Assembly (NCBI GenBank): GCA_910583795.1
Contig: CAJTZQ010000033.1
Location: 1-40,852, forward strand
Direction: 5' to 3'
Origin: an uncultured Muribaculaceae bacterium
GTDB lineage: Bacteria > Bacteroidota > Bacteroidia > Bacteroidales > Muribaculaceae
Length of the DNA stretch: 40,852 bases
How positions within the stretch are numbered: the first letter of the stretch is position 1; each line of letters starts with the position of its first letter. The notes under the pieces were generated by a model that saw only the letters and a list, made by a program, of their open reading frames with translations, did no database searches and was not told the origin of the DNA. Below are positions 1 to 8,348 of the stretch, piece by piece. The translations under genes were made by a program, and so were the position numbers.

Positions 1-1173
1 CTTACAGAGCAGGATCCCTTCAACAACGTTGGCCGTACCTGTGTTGAGGCAATGGGTGCCGTACTCGGACATACTCAGTCTCTACACACCAATGCTCTCG
101 ACGAGGCTATCGCTCTTCCTACCGACTTCTCTGCCCGTATCGCGCGCAACACTCAGATCTATATTCAGGAAGAAACTTACGTCACCAAACAGGTTGATCC
201 ATGGGGCGGCAGCTACTATGTAGAAGCACTTACCAACGAGATCGCACACAAAGCATGGGAGCATATTCAGGAAATTGAGAAACTCGGCGGTATGGCAAAA
301 GCTATCGAAACCGGTCTTCCCAAACTTAAGATCGAAGAAGCCGCTGCCCGTACTCAGGCACGTATCGACTCCGGCAAACAAACTATCGTGGGTATCAACA
401 AATATCGTCTTGATCATGAAGACCCGATCGATATCCTCGAAGTTGACAACACTGAGGTTCGTAAAGAACAGTGCGCTCGTCTTGAAGACCTCAAGGCGCA
501 TCGCGATGAAGAGGCTGTCAAGAAAGCTCTTGAAGCTATTACAGAGTGCGTGAAAGATCCATCTAAGGGTAACCTTCTTGACCTCGCTGTCAAGGCAGCC
601 GGTCTCAGAGCTACTCTCGGTGAGATTTCTGACGCGTGCGAAGCAGTTGTTGGAAGATATAAAGCAGTCATCAAAACAATTTCAGGAGTGTACAGCAGTG
701 AAGAAAAGGGTGATCCCGAATTTGAGGAAGCCCGTAAGGCGGTTGCCGATTTCGCTAAGAGAGAAGGTCGTCAGCCTCGTATCATGATTGCCAAGATGGG
801 TCAAGACGGTCACGACCGTGGTGCCAAGGTTGTTGCTACAGGTTATGCCGATTGCGGATTCGACGTAGATATGGGCCCGTTGTTCCAGACACCTGCAGAG
901 GCAGCTCGCCAGGCAGTTGAAAACGATGTTCATATCCTTGGCGTATCCTCACTTGCCGCAGGTCACAAGACTCTCATTCCACAGGTAATTGCAGAACTTG
1001 AGAAACTTGGACGTCCCGATATCATGGTTACTGCCGGCGGTGTGATTCCCGCACAGGATTATGACTTCCTTTATAAGGCAGGTGTTGCAGCCATCTTCGG
1101 TCCCGGCACACGTATTCCAAAGAGTGCGCTTGAAATGATTCGTCTTCTCAACGAAGAGCGTGCAGCTGAATAA
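1..1173 (+). CDS. scpA: Methylmalonyl-CoA mutase large subunit, 3' part only (5' end outside window)
   Basis: The reading frame is open from base 1, so only the last 390 codons are present. The enzyme interconverts succinyl-CoA and (R)-methylmalonyl-CoA using adenosylcobalamin, a step in propionate production in Bacteroidales; it acts in the cytoplasm as a heterodimer with a small subunit, presumably encoded just upstream. The visible part starts within the substrate-binding barrel (EQDPFNNVGRT, then QSLHTNALDEAIALP) and ends with the cobalamin-binding Rossmann domain, where the base-off B12 motif DGHDRG (D-x-H-x-x-G, about bases 805-822) is intact. That motif identifies the catalytic large subunit, also called MutB. 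A strong terminator follows 20 bp after the stop codon. Confidence 0.96.
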   Translation, partial: LTEQDPFNNVGRTCVEAMGAVLGHTQSLHTNALDEAIALPTDFSARIARNTQIYIQEETYVTKQVDPWGGSYYVEALTNEIAHKAWEHIQEIEKLGGMAKAIETGLPKLKIEEAAARTQARIDSGKQTIVGINKYRLDHEDPIDILEVDNTEVRKEQCARLEDLKAHRDEEAVKKALEAITECVKDPSKGNLLDLAVKAAGLRATLGEISDACEAVVGRYKAVIKTISGVYSSEEKGDPEFEEARKAVADFAKREGRQPRIMIAKMGQDGHDRGAKVVATGYADCGFDVDMGPLFQTPAEAARQAVENDVHILGVSSLAAGHKTLIPQVIAELEKLGRPDIMVTAGGVIPAQDYDFLYKAGVAAIFGPGTRIPKSALEMIRLLNEERAAE

Positions 1174-1194
1174 ATTTAAAGCACAACATTATAT

Positions 1195-1230
1195 GAAGAC
1201 AGGGTTCCAAACGGGGACCCTGTCTTTCTT
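1195..1230 (+). terminator. Intrinsic terminator after methylmalonyl-CoA mutase
   Basis: The stem GACAGGGTTCC (1198-1208) pairs with GGGACCCTGTC (1214-1224) around a 5-nt loop, with one G-T wobble, and is followed by TTTCTTTCT. Flanking A-T pairs extend the stem. It ends the mutase transcript. Confidence 0.85.
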
Positions 1231-1260
1231 TCTACTATTTAATCCTGTAATAATTTAAAT

Positions 1261-1291
1261 TTTGCAAGTTCGTGAGAATTGGTTAATTTTG
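1261..1291 (+). promoter_or_regulatory. Bacteroidota-type promoter for the Yip1-like gene
   Basis: A -33 box TTTG (1261-1264) is separated by exactly 19 bp from the -7 box TAATTTTG (1284-1291), matching the TTTG-N19-TAnnTTTG consensus. Transcription should begin just after 1291, so the in-frame GTG at 1295 would be at or before the transcript start. This favours the ATG at 1358. Confidence 0.75.
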
Positions 1292-1357
1292 TAAGTGGTT
1301 GGTAAAAAAGTAGCAAATATTCTGTCTCGAATTAGCTATACATCTGCTTATATTATT

Positions 1358-2086
1358 ATGGAAGACAAAGAAACAGACAATATATACATATATAACGAAG
1401 AATCAAGGTCTGAATGGCAACAAGAGAATATTACTGATTCTCCTCTCGACACCTCCGGACCTAATTTTTCACAAGTTGATAGAGGCTCTGAAGATTCTGA
1501 CTCACATGATAAAGAATCTGATGACGGGAAACAGTCTCCTTCAGCATTACGATTAATGTTTAAAGTCATGATGAATCCAATAGAGGGATGGAAATCTGTC
1601 AGACGTGCCTCTTTGACTCCTGAACGAGCCCAACAAAGTTGCTTTTATCCTTTGTTGGCGATTATGGCTGTAAGCAAATTTGCAATAATTGCCTATAATC
1701 CTTCAGTAAAATTGCCCGATGCTCTTGTTGATGCAGTATGCTCTTTTGTATCGTTTTTTTTCGGTTATTTCTGTCTTTTAATAATCTTAAAAACAGTAAT
1801 GCCGGAAGAAACAAGACAGACGTTCGACTCCAGTTTTGGTAAGGTGTTTATAATCATAAGTCTGTCAACTCTTTGTCTATTCTATACACTTGCAGATTTA
1901 CTTCCGATGCTATGGGCAATATTGATTTTTCTTCCACTATGGACAATTTATATTGTCTGCCGTGGAACTAAATTTTTGAAACTTCCACAAAACAAACAGA
2001 TATCATCTACGTTTATACTCTGTCTCCTTATAGTAGGTGTGCCTTTTGTTCTCTCCTGGTTATTGGGATTGGTTTTACCGTCATAA
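1358..2086 (+). CDS. Yip1-family-like integral membrane protein
   Basis: This 242-residue protein has an acidic, serine-rich cytoplasmic N-terminus (about residues 1-60, rich in E, D and S), then a motif resembling the start of bacterial Yip1 domains (MMNPIEGWKSVRRASLTPER), and then about five hydrophobic segments. Bacterial Yip1-domain proteins have no settled function. ATG 1358 was chosen over the upstream GTG at 1295 because a consensus promoter ends at 1291 and the extra 21 residues look like translated leader. The smpB gene follows 22 bp downstream and may be cotranscribed. Confidence 0.72.
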   Translation: MEDKETDNIYIYNEESRSEWQQENITDSPLDTSGPNFSQVDRGSEDSDSHDKESDDGKQSPSALRLMFKVMMNPIEGWKSVRRASLTPERAQQSCFYPLLAIMAVSKFAIIAYNPSVKLPDALVDAVCSFVSFFFGYFCLLIILKTVMPEETRQTFDSSFGKVFIIISLSTLCLFYTLADLLPMLWAILIFLPLWTIYIVCRGTKFLKLPQNKQISSTFILCLLIVGVPFVLSWLLGLVLPS

Positions 2087-2108
2087 TCAAATTTCTTATC
2101 AATTTAGA

Positions 2109-2561
2109 ATGAATGCAAGTCAAGTCAACATAAAAAACAGGAAAGCCCGTTTCAATTATGAGATAGGCGATACCTATACAGCAGGTATGGTTCTTACCGG
2201 AACTGAAATTAAATCCATAAGAGATGGCAAAGCAAGCCTGACTGATAGTTACTGTGTGATCGACAGGGGAGAGGTTTGGGTAAAAGGAATGCATGTAGCA
2301 GAATATTTCTATGGTTCTTACAATAATCATGTGGCTCGTAGAGACCGGAAATTGCTTTTGTCCAAAAAAGAGATAGAGAAACTTTCAAAACAGTCTTCCG
2401 ATGCCGGTTTCACTATTGTGCCTCTACGCATTTTTATCAGTGACAAAGGATATGCCAAGATGGTGATCGGCGTTGGTAAAGGTAAGAAACAATATGACAA
2501 ACGTCAATCAATCAAAGAACGCGAAGATAAAAGAAACATCGATCGCATGTTTAAGAAATAA
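2109..2561 (+). CDS. smpB: SsrA-binding protein SmpB
   Basis: SmpB binds the tRNA-like end of tmRNA and brings it to stalled ribosomes for trans-translation. The 150-residue product has the usual family length. It carries the OB-fold signature ALTGTEIKSIRDGKASLTDSY-like stretch (here VLTGTEIKSIRDGKASLTDS), the GMHVAEY segment and the basic C-terminal tail (GKGKKQYDKRQSIKER followed by a lysine-rich end) that inserts into the decoding centre. The start is ATG 2109, beginning MNASQVNIKNRKA; upstream in-frame codons fall inside the preceding gene. The tmRNA gene itself was not seen in this window. Confidence 0.96.
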   Translation: MNASQVNIKNRKARFNYEIGDTYTAGMVLTGTEIKSIRDGKASLTDSYCVIDRGEVWVKGMHVAEYFYGSYNNHVARRDRKLLLSKKEIEKLSKQSSDAGFTIVPLRIFISDKGYAKMVIGVGKGKKQYDKRQSIKEREDKRNIDRMFKK

Positions 2562-2579
2562 CCGTCAGTTTTCTTGAAG

Positions 2580-4349
2580 ATGACACCACACACACTTGAA
2601 CTCCTTTCCCCCGCAGCAAATGCCGACATTGCTCTGCAGGCAATCATACACGGAGCTGATGCTGTATACATGGGTGCCACAAGCCATGGTGCACGAAAAA
2701 CGGCTTCCAATTCCATAGGAGACATTGCAAGAGTGGTAGAATTCGCCCATCAGTATCGTGCACGAGTATATGTCACAATCAACACAATTGTCTATGAACA
2801 TGAAATAAAGCAAGTGGAAAAACTATGCCATGACCTTTACAAAGTTGGTGTTGACGCTCTAATAGTTCAGGATATGGCTTTATTGCGAATGGATCTTCCT
2901 CCGATAGCTCTTCATGCAAGCACCCAGTGCGACATTAGAACACCGGAGAAAGCATTATTTCTTCAAGAAGCGGGCTTCTCGCAACTCGTTTTAGCGAGGG
3001 AACTCACCATTCCGGAAATTAAAGCCATTGTAGAAAAAGTTTCCGTCCCTGTGGAATGTTTTATACACGGAGCTCTTTGCGTAAGTTATTCCGGTCGCTG
3101 CCACGCGAGCTGTGCCTCAACAGGAAGAAGTGCAAATAGGGGGGAATGCGCACAGATATGCAGGCTTCCATATACTCTTCGTGACAATTCCGGTAAAATT
3201 ATAGCAAAAGACAAACATTTGCTTTCTTTGCGTGATTTCAATGCATCTGACAAACTTCCTGAATTAATCAATGCGGGCGTTCGTTCTTTTAAAATCGAAG
3301 GCAGACTAAAAGATGTGGATTATGTAAAAAACATTACTGCATTCTATAATAAAAAACTTAACGACATTATTGCCGGCAGCAATGGATATTTAGTAAGAAA
3401 TTCTTACGGGAAATCCATAGCGTTTTTCGATGCCGCTCCTGAAAAAAGCTTCAATAGGGGATTTACAGATTATTTTCTTAGTTCCAGGCGACCAAAATCC
3501 ATCGCGTCTATTCTCACACCTAAATCTATGGGCGAGGTAATAAAAGATATCTCTGTACTTAATAATGGGGATGGCATCAGTTATTTTGATCGCAATGGGC
3601 AATATCAAGGTGTAAACGTCAATAAAATTGAAAATGGCAAGATCGTCACCGGTAGAAAAGTAGATATTCCTCGTGGAGCTGAAATTCATCGCACATTCAA
3701 TTTGGAATGGCAGAAAACAATGCAAAAAGAATCTGCGGTACGAAAGATCGGGCTGCATATCACTATTGATGAGACAGGTGTGTCGGCTAAAGATGAACGC
3801 GGTATTGAAGTCCGTATTCCTCTTGACTTGCATAAAGAACCAGCAAGAAATCCCATGGACTACCGTAGTGAGTTCTCAAAATTAGGAAACACCATCTACA
3901 CACTATCTTCTTATGAAAGCAGCCTTGATAAGAATATTTTCATCCCAAGGTCCGAAATGGGGTCGCTGCGCAGGAAACTGATTGACGCCATAGACTTTGC
4001 GAATAAAGTCACATACCCTTTGGAACTCCGACGCAAAGAAAACAAATCACTACCATATATTTCAACCGAAATTGATTTCAAGGATAATGTTGCAAATTCT
4101 TTGGCAAAACAATTTTATAAAGACCACGGAGTAACTAAAATTGAAAACGCCATTGAAATCTCAAAAGCTCCGATAAGCTCCGGAACTACTCTGATGACCA
4201 CAAGACATTGCATTTTAAGAGAATTAGGAATGTGCAAAAGAAATAAAAACAATAGGATTTCTGAGCCTTTGATACTATCAAGCGGATCCAATTCCTATTC
4301 CCTAAAATTTAATTGCGATAAATGTGAAATGCAGGTGTTATATCGTTGA
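2580..4349 (+). CDS. U32 peptidase-family protein (RlhA/TrhP-like, Fe-S cysteine cluster)
   Basis: This 589-residue cytoplasmic protein belongs to the U32 family, whose studied members (E. coli RlhA and TrhP) are needed for hydroxylation of 23S rRNA or tRNA uridine/cytidine rather than for proteolysis. The N-terminal TIM-barrel-like part (ELLSPAANADIALQAIIHGADAVYMGA) is followed by the family motif ECFIHGALCVSYSGRCHAS with further cysteines (SCASTGRS, GECAQICR) that in the family ligate an iron-sulfur cluster. A C-terminal CDKC pair follows another CxxxxxxCxxC-type region (HCILRELGMC). ATG 2580 is preferred to a TTG two codons earlier. It lies 18 bp after smpB. Which nucleotide it modifies cannot be decided from sequence. 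Confidence 0.88.
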   Translation: MTPHTLELLSPAANADIALQAIIHGADAVYMGATSHGARKTASNSIGDIARVVEFAHQYRARVYVTINTIVYEHEIKQVEKLCHDLYKVGVDALIVQDMALLRMDLPPIALHASTQCDIRTPEKALFLQEAGFSQLVLARELTIPEIKAIVEKVSVPVECFIHGALCVSYSGRCHASCASTGRSANRGECAQICRLPYTLRDNSGKIIAKDKHLLSLRDFNASDKLPELINAGVRSFKIEGRLKDVDYVKNITAFYNKKLNDIIAGSNGYLVRNSYGKSIAFFDAAPEKSFNRGFTDYFLSSRRPKSIASILTPKSMGEVIKDISVLNNGDGISYFDRNGQYQGVNVNKIENGKIVTGRKVDIPRGAEIHRTFNLEWQKTMQKESAVRKIGLHITIDETGVSAKDERGIEVRIPLDLHKEPARNPMDYRSEFSKLGNTIYTLSSYESSLDKNIFIPRSEMGSLRRKLIDAIDFANKVTYPLELRRKENKSLPYISTEIDFKDNVANSLAKQFYKDHGVTKIENAIEISKAPISSGTTLMTTRHCILRELGMCKRNKNNRISEPLILSSGSNSYSLKFNCDKCEMQVLYR

Positions 4350-4398
4350 TTGACTTTAACAATTGCAGCCAACAAAAACGGTTTATAAATTCTTAAGG

Positions 4399-4423
4399 TT
4401 ATCTAAAAAGCTGTTTTAGATAA
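4399..4423. terminator. AT-rich hairpin between convergent genes
   Basis: A perfect 10-bp inverted repeat (TTATCTAAAA / TTTTAGATAA) with a 5-nt loop lies between the convergent U32 and lipoprotein genes and overlaps the stop codon of the latter. It is AT-rich with no long T tract, so it would be a weak, possibly bidirectional terminator. Confidence 0.4.
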
Positions 4424-4855
4424 TAATCTTGAGGATTCCCCAGATTTAATTGAGTCTTTATCAACCACAAGTTTTAATGAGTCTAAGGGATGAGCTAAAA
4501 CAGAATCCCTTAAGTTGATAGCTCTGATAAAATGTTTGTGCATACGTATCAATGAATCGTTCTCATCCTCATTCAGTTCAAGGTCTGTCTCAGGAGGAAA
4601 CTCAAAATTCAATCTGGTTATTTTAACATTGAAATTTTTCACAATACTCTTAAGCGCAGCGGAGTCTGAAGCATTATTTACACTGTCGATATAGACAGAT
4701 ATCATCCTGACACTCTTTTCAAAAAGTTGTTTAGCAACGTCATGGTCATGCGATTCTTCTTTTTTTCCACACCCCGAAAAAATTATCAACAAGATAGATA
4801 AGGATATGGTGTGGAATATTCGACAACCCGATCTTAATAGACGCTTTAATCTCAT
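4403..4855 (-). CDS. Small lipoprotein of unknown function
   Basis: This 150-residue product starts with a basic N-terminus and hydrophobic stretch ending in the lipobox IIFSGC (Cys29), followed by GKKEESHDHD, so it should be lipidated and anchored in an envelope membrane. The rest is charged and probably helical, with no motif I recognise; spacing of acidic residues suggests a short coiled-coil or helical bundle. It sits 99 bp downstream of the uvrA paralogue on the same strand, but the long poorly conserved gap gives no proof of cotranscription. Confidence 0.75.
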   Translation of the reverse strand: MRLKRLLRSGCRIFHTISLSILLIIFSGCGKKEESHDHDVAKQLFEKSVRMISVYIDSVNNASDSAALKSIVKNFNVKITRLNFEFPPETDLELNEDENDSLIRMHKHFIRAINLRDSVLAHPLDSLKLVVDKDSIKSGESSRLLSKTAF

Positions 4856-4954
4856 TTTTATCTTATTTGTCTAATTTGTCACTTTAAAAACTAAAGCCTA
4901 TTCATAGTTTATATAGCTTCTTTTTTACCTTCAACTTTGGTTTTATAAGTTGAA

Positions 4955-7768
4955 TTAATTAAATTTAGAATGAATCAATTTTGGCTTAAGATATTGAGCA
5001 GTATATGAATTTTTACATAATGCCACTTCCTCCGGAGTTCCGCAGACCACTAACTCCCCGCCTTTTTCCCCACCTTCAGGACCTATGTCAATGATCCAGT
5101 CAGCAGACTTGATCATATCCATGTTGTGCTCGATTATAATCACTGTATGCCCCTTCTCAATCAAAGCATTCATTGATTTAAGTAATGTAGCGATGTCATG
5201 AAAATGAAGTCCAGTTGTCGGTTCATCAAATATAAACATAGTGTGTTCAAGATTATCCTGCGCCATGAAATATGCCAATTTCACACGCTGGTTTTCACCT
5301 CCGGAAAGTGTGGACGAACTTTGACCAAGTTTAATATATCCCAATCCTACATCATGTAAGGGTTGAAGTCGTTTAATAATTCTGTTTTCAATAGTTCCTG
5401 GAGTTTCCTTAAGAAATTCAATTGCCTGATCAATTGTCATATCAAGGAAATCATAAATATTTTTTCCACGATATTCCACATCGAGAACCTCTTTTTTGTA
5501 GCGTTTCCCATGACACACCTCGCACTCGACCTGGATGTCTGCCATAAATTGCATGGGAATGGTGATAACCCCTTCACCTTTACATTCTTCACATCTTCCA
5601 CCTTCGGAATTAAATGAGAAATAAGAGGGAGTGAATCCCATCTGTTTCGCAAGCTGCTGCTCAGAGAAAAGCTTTCGGATTTCATCAAATGCCTTCAGAT
5701 ATGTTGCAGGATTGGAGCGTGTGGACGTCCCTATAGGATTTTGATCAACAAACTCTATTGCTTTTACATCTCTCAAATCTCCAGTAAGCTTCTTATGAGT
5801 GCCCGGGGCATCACCTGCATTTCCAAGATGCCTCGATAATGCCTTATATAATATTTCTCTTACCAAAGTGGATTTTCCAGAGCCACTCACCCCTGTGACA
5901 ACAGTCATGACACCTAAAGGAAACTTAACATCTATATTCTTGAGATTATTTTCCTGAGCTCCTATAACTTCAATGTTTTTCTTCCAAGGACGCCGGAGAG
6001 GTGAATAGTCTATTATCCTTGTGCCTCTCAAATATTCTACGGTATAAGAATCTGTTTTATCTTTACTATTAACCGCATCTTTAAGGTCTCCTTGATAGAT
6101 TACATTCCCTCCGAGTCTTCCTGCATCTTTTCCTATATCCACAATATCATCGGCAGCAAGCATTATTTCCTCATCATGTTCCACCACCACCACTGTATTT
6201 CCGATCTGCTGAAGCCTTCTCAATACGGAAATAAGCCGATGGGTATCTCGCGAATGAAGTCCTATACTGGGCTCATCAAGAATATATAAAGACCCCACAA
6301 GAGAAGAACCCAATGAAGTGGCAAGGTTTATTCGTTGACTTTCACCCCCCGATAGTGTTGATGAGAGCCTGTCAAGTGTGAGATATCCCAATCCAACTTC
6401 ATCAAGAAATTCAAGACGGTTGTTAATTTCAGTAAGCAATCTTTTTGCTATCTTTCGGTCAGTTTCTGAAAGATTAATATTTAAAAACAATTCCCTCAGT
6501 TTGCTTACAGGCATTTTGACGATATCTGTTATAGTATACCCATCGATCTTTACATATTCCACATCTTTGTGCAATCTTGAACCATGGCATACGGGACAGA
6601 CAGTCTTTCCCCTGTATCTAGCTTTCATAACCCGGTATTGAATCTTATACTGATTCTCATCAACCCAACGGAAGAATCCGTCTATACCTTCCCATGCAGA
6701 ATTTCCTTCCCAAAGAAATCTTTTCTGTTCTTCTGTCAATTCGGCATATGGGGTATGAATAGGGAAGCTAAATTGCGATGCAATCCTGATAAGATACTTC
6801 TTCCATTCACTCATCTTTTCTCCCCTCCAGCATTGTACTGCATCTTGATAAACGGAAAGTGACTTATCCGGTATAACAAGGTCTTCGCTGATGCCCATTA
6901 CCTTACCGAAACCTTCACATTCCGGACACGCTCCATAAGGGTTATTGAAATTAAACATCAGGTCGCTCGGCTCCCTGAATTCCATTCCGTCGGCAACAAA
7001 TTTCTTTGAAAAACGATGTTCATGCTGTCCGTCAGCTCCCCATATCTTTATTACGCATTCGTCATGTCCTTCATAATATGCTGTCTCTACAGAATCTGTA
7101 AGACGAGACACCTCATCCTTATCTGAAGACACAGAAAGACGGTCAATCAGTAGGCGATATTTGTCAGGAGATAAAGTATCTTTTTCACTTGACAACACAT
7201 CTTGGATATCCACAAATTCTCCGTCTCTCTCAAGCCTTGAATATCCCTCTTTCATATAAATCTCCAACTGTTGCGAAAAACTTCGTTCAGAAGGCACATT
7301 CACATCTACAAGAACAGCCATTCTTGTTCCCTCCGGATAGGAGAGTGCAGTGGCAACGATATCCTCTATCCCATGTTTCTTGACTTCCTGATTTGAGACA
7401 GGAGAGTATGTATGCCCGATTCTCGCGAAAAGCATCCTGAGATAATCGTAAATCTCTGTAGAAGTACCGACAGTACTTCGGGGATTTCTTGTATTTACTT
7501 TTTGCTCTATCGCAATTGCCGGGGGAAGTCCCTTGATGTAATCACATTCCGGTTTGGCAAGCCTACCCAAAAACTGACGCGCATAAGCCGAAAGACTCTC
7601 CACATAACGTCTTTGTCCCTCGGCGTAAAGAGTGTCGAAAGCAAGGGAAGATTTCCCCGAGCCACTCACTCCGGTAATAACTATAAATTTATTCAATGGA
7701 AGGGAAAGGTCGATATTCTTGAGATTATTAACTCTCGCACCCTTTATTTCAATCAATTTTTCACCCAT
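4955..7768 (-). CDS. uvrA: UvrA-family excinuclease ATPase, divergent paralogue
   Basis: This 937-residue protein has the full UvrA layout: Walker A GVSGSGKSSLAFDTLYAEGQ near residue 34, zinc-finger cysteines CPECEGFG and CPVCHGSR inserted in ABC domain I, signature LSGGESQR, second Walker A GVSGSGKSTL, the C-terminal zinc module (CEECKGEG ... CEVCHGKRY), signature LSGGENQR and Walker B FIFDEPTTGLH. UvrA dimers recognise bulky DNA lesions and load UvrB. Compared with the copy at 12751-15591, the second half is less canonical (DQNPIGTSTRSNPATYLKAF rather than DQSPxGRSPRSNPATYTGVF), so I treat this as the paralogue. No UvrB or UvrC gene is nearby. No consensus promoter was found; a 15-bp tandem repeat lies 64-98 bp upstream. 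Confidence 0.93.
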   Translation of the reverse strand: MGEKLIEIKGARVNNLKNIDLSLPLNKFIVITGVSGSGKSSLAFDTLYAEGQRRYVESLSAYARQFLGRLAKPECDYIKGLPPAIAIEQKVNTRNPRSTVGTSTEIYDYLRMLFARIGHTYSPVSNQEVKKHGIEDIVATALSYPEGTRMAVLVDVNVPSERSFSQQLEIYMKEGYSRLERDGEFVDIQDVLSSEKDTLSPDKYRLLIDRLSVSSDKDEVSRLTDSVETAYYEGHDECVIKIWGADGQHEHRFSKKFVADGMEFREPSDLMFNFNNPYGACPECEGFGKVMGISEDLVIPDKSLSVYQDAVQCWRGEKMSEWKKYLIRIASQFSFPIHTPYAELTEEQKRFLWEGNSAWEGIDGFFRWVDENQYKIQYRVMKARYRGKTVCPVCHGSRLHKDVEYVKIDGYTITDIVKMPVSKLRELFLNINLSETDRKIAKRLLTEINNRLEFLDEVGLGYLTLDRLSSTLSGGESQRINLATSLGSSLVGSLYILDEPSIGLHSRDTHRLISVLRRLQQIGNTVVVVEHDEEIMLAADDIVDIGKDAGRLGGNVIYQGDLKDAVNSKDKTDSYTVEYLRGTRIIDYSPLRRPWKKNIEVIGAQENNLKNIDVKFPLGVMTVVTGVSGSGKSTLVREILYKALSRHLGNAGDAPGTHKKLTGDLRDVKAIEFVDQNPIGTSTRSNPATYLKAFDEIRKLFSEQQLAKQMGFTPSYFSFNSEGGRCEECKGEGVITIPMQFMADIQVECEVCHGKRYKKEVLDVEYRGKNIYDFLDMTIDQAIEFLKETPGTIENRIIKRLQPLHDVGLGYIKLGQSSSTLSGGENQRVKLAYFMAQDNLEHTMFIFDEPTTGLHFHDIATLLKSMNALIEKGHTVIIIEHNMDMIKSADWIIDIGPEGGEKGGELVVCGTPEEVALCKNSYTAQYLKPKLIHSKFN

Positions 7769-7831
7769 ATTCTATCATAATCGAAAATGCACATAAAAAA
7801 GTTCATCTTCGCTTACATCAAAACGTCAAAA

Positions 7832-7866
7832 CATATCGAAATGTTATATTCATATCGAAATGTTAC
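7832..7866. repeat. Tandem 15-bp repeat upstream of the uvrA paralogue
   Basis: CATATCGAAATGTTA occurs at 7832-7846 and again at 7851-7865, a 19-bp period. The pair lies between the tRNA terminator and the uvrA paralogue start. Two helically spaced copies (nearly two turns) could be an operator or part of a promoter, but no known binding site is recognised. Confidence 0.7.
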
Positions 7867-7880
7867 ATGAGGTACGAATA

Positions 7881-7912
7881 TAAAAAAGCAGATACCTTAC
7901 GATATCTGCTTT
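7881..7912 (-). terminator. Intrinsic terminator of the tRNA-Gln transcript
   Basis: A 9-10 bp stem (AAGCAGATA 7886-7894 with TATCTGCTT 7903-7911) encloses an 8-nt loop, and on the minus strand it runs into a six-T tract (A run at 7882-7887 on plus). It begins 2 nt after the mature 3' end of the second tRNA. Confidence 0.85.
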
Positions 7913-7913
7913 G

Positions 7914-7984
7914 TTGCCTTGGAAAGACTCGAACTCTCACAAACGGAACCAGAATCCGGTGTGCTACCATTACACCACAAGGCA
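7914..7984 (-). tRNA. tRNA-Gln (anticodon CTG), copy 2
   Basis: The 71-nt minus-strand sequence folds as a cloverleaf: acceptor TGCCTTG/CAAGGCA, D stem GTGT/GCAC, anticodon loop TTCTGGT giving anticodon CTG (reads CAG), T arm GAGAG-TTCGAGT-CTTTC, discriminator A. The 3' CCA is not encoded (the next bases are CAA). Position 27-43 of the anticodon stem is a C-U mismatch. The sequence is identical to the copy at 8004-8074, 19 nt away, and both appear to share one promoter and one terminator. Confidence 0.93.
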
Positions 7985-8003
7985 ATCTGAATTGAATTGA
8001 TTG

Positions 8004-8074
8004 TTGCCTTGGAAAGACTCGAACTCTCACAAACGGAACCAGAATCCGGTGTGCTACCATTACACCACAAGGCA
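8004..8074 (-). tRNA. tRNA-Gln (anticodon CTG), copy 1
   Basis: This is the promoter-proximal copy, identical over all 71 nt to the one at 7914-7984, including the CTG anticodon, the C-U mismatch at the top of the anticodon stem and the lack of an encoded CCA. Identity of the mature parts with an unrelated-looking 19-nt spacer shows a tandem duplication limited to (or homogenised within) the tRNA itself. Confidence 0.93.
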
Positions 8075-8137
8075 ATCTATCATCCCCAATGGAATCTCTT
8101 TTCCATCTTAGGTTGGGGTTTGTCGTTTTTGACGTTG

Positions 8138-8168
8138 CAAAATTACAGTTTTCTTTTGAAACTACAAA
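8138..8168 (-). promoter_or_regulatory. Promoter of the tRNA-Gln pair
   Basis: On the minus strand TTTG (8168-8165) is followed after exactly 19 bp by TAATTTTG (8145-8138), a full match to the Bacteroidota consensus. It lies 63 bp before the 5' end of the first tRNA. The rest of 8075-8348 is AT-rich with long T runs and holds nothing else that I can recognise. Confidence 0.75.
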
Positions 8169-8348
8169 ATTTTTTTGTCTTTTTTTATCAATTTAAGTTT
8201 CTCATATTCTCTTAATGTTTGTAGATTAATGGATTAAAAAGCCATTTTTTCGAAATAAAGTTGCTTAGACTTTTTTCTTTTTAAAATAAAATGCTTCTTA
8301 ATCCAATATCCTCACAACCCTTCTCGCTTGCAAAAGAAAGATGGATTT

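Noticed and set aside
1295..1357. GTG start at 1295 for the Yip1-like gene
   Set aside because: It is 4 bp after a consensus -7 box and would lie at or before the transcript start.
7863..8075. 70-residue minus-strand frame with an internal perfect repeat
   Set aside because: It is translated tRNA-Gln sequence; the repeat is the two tRNA genes.
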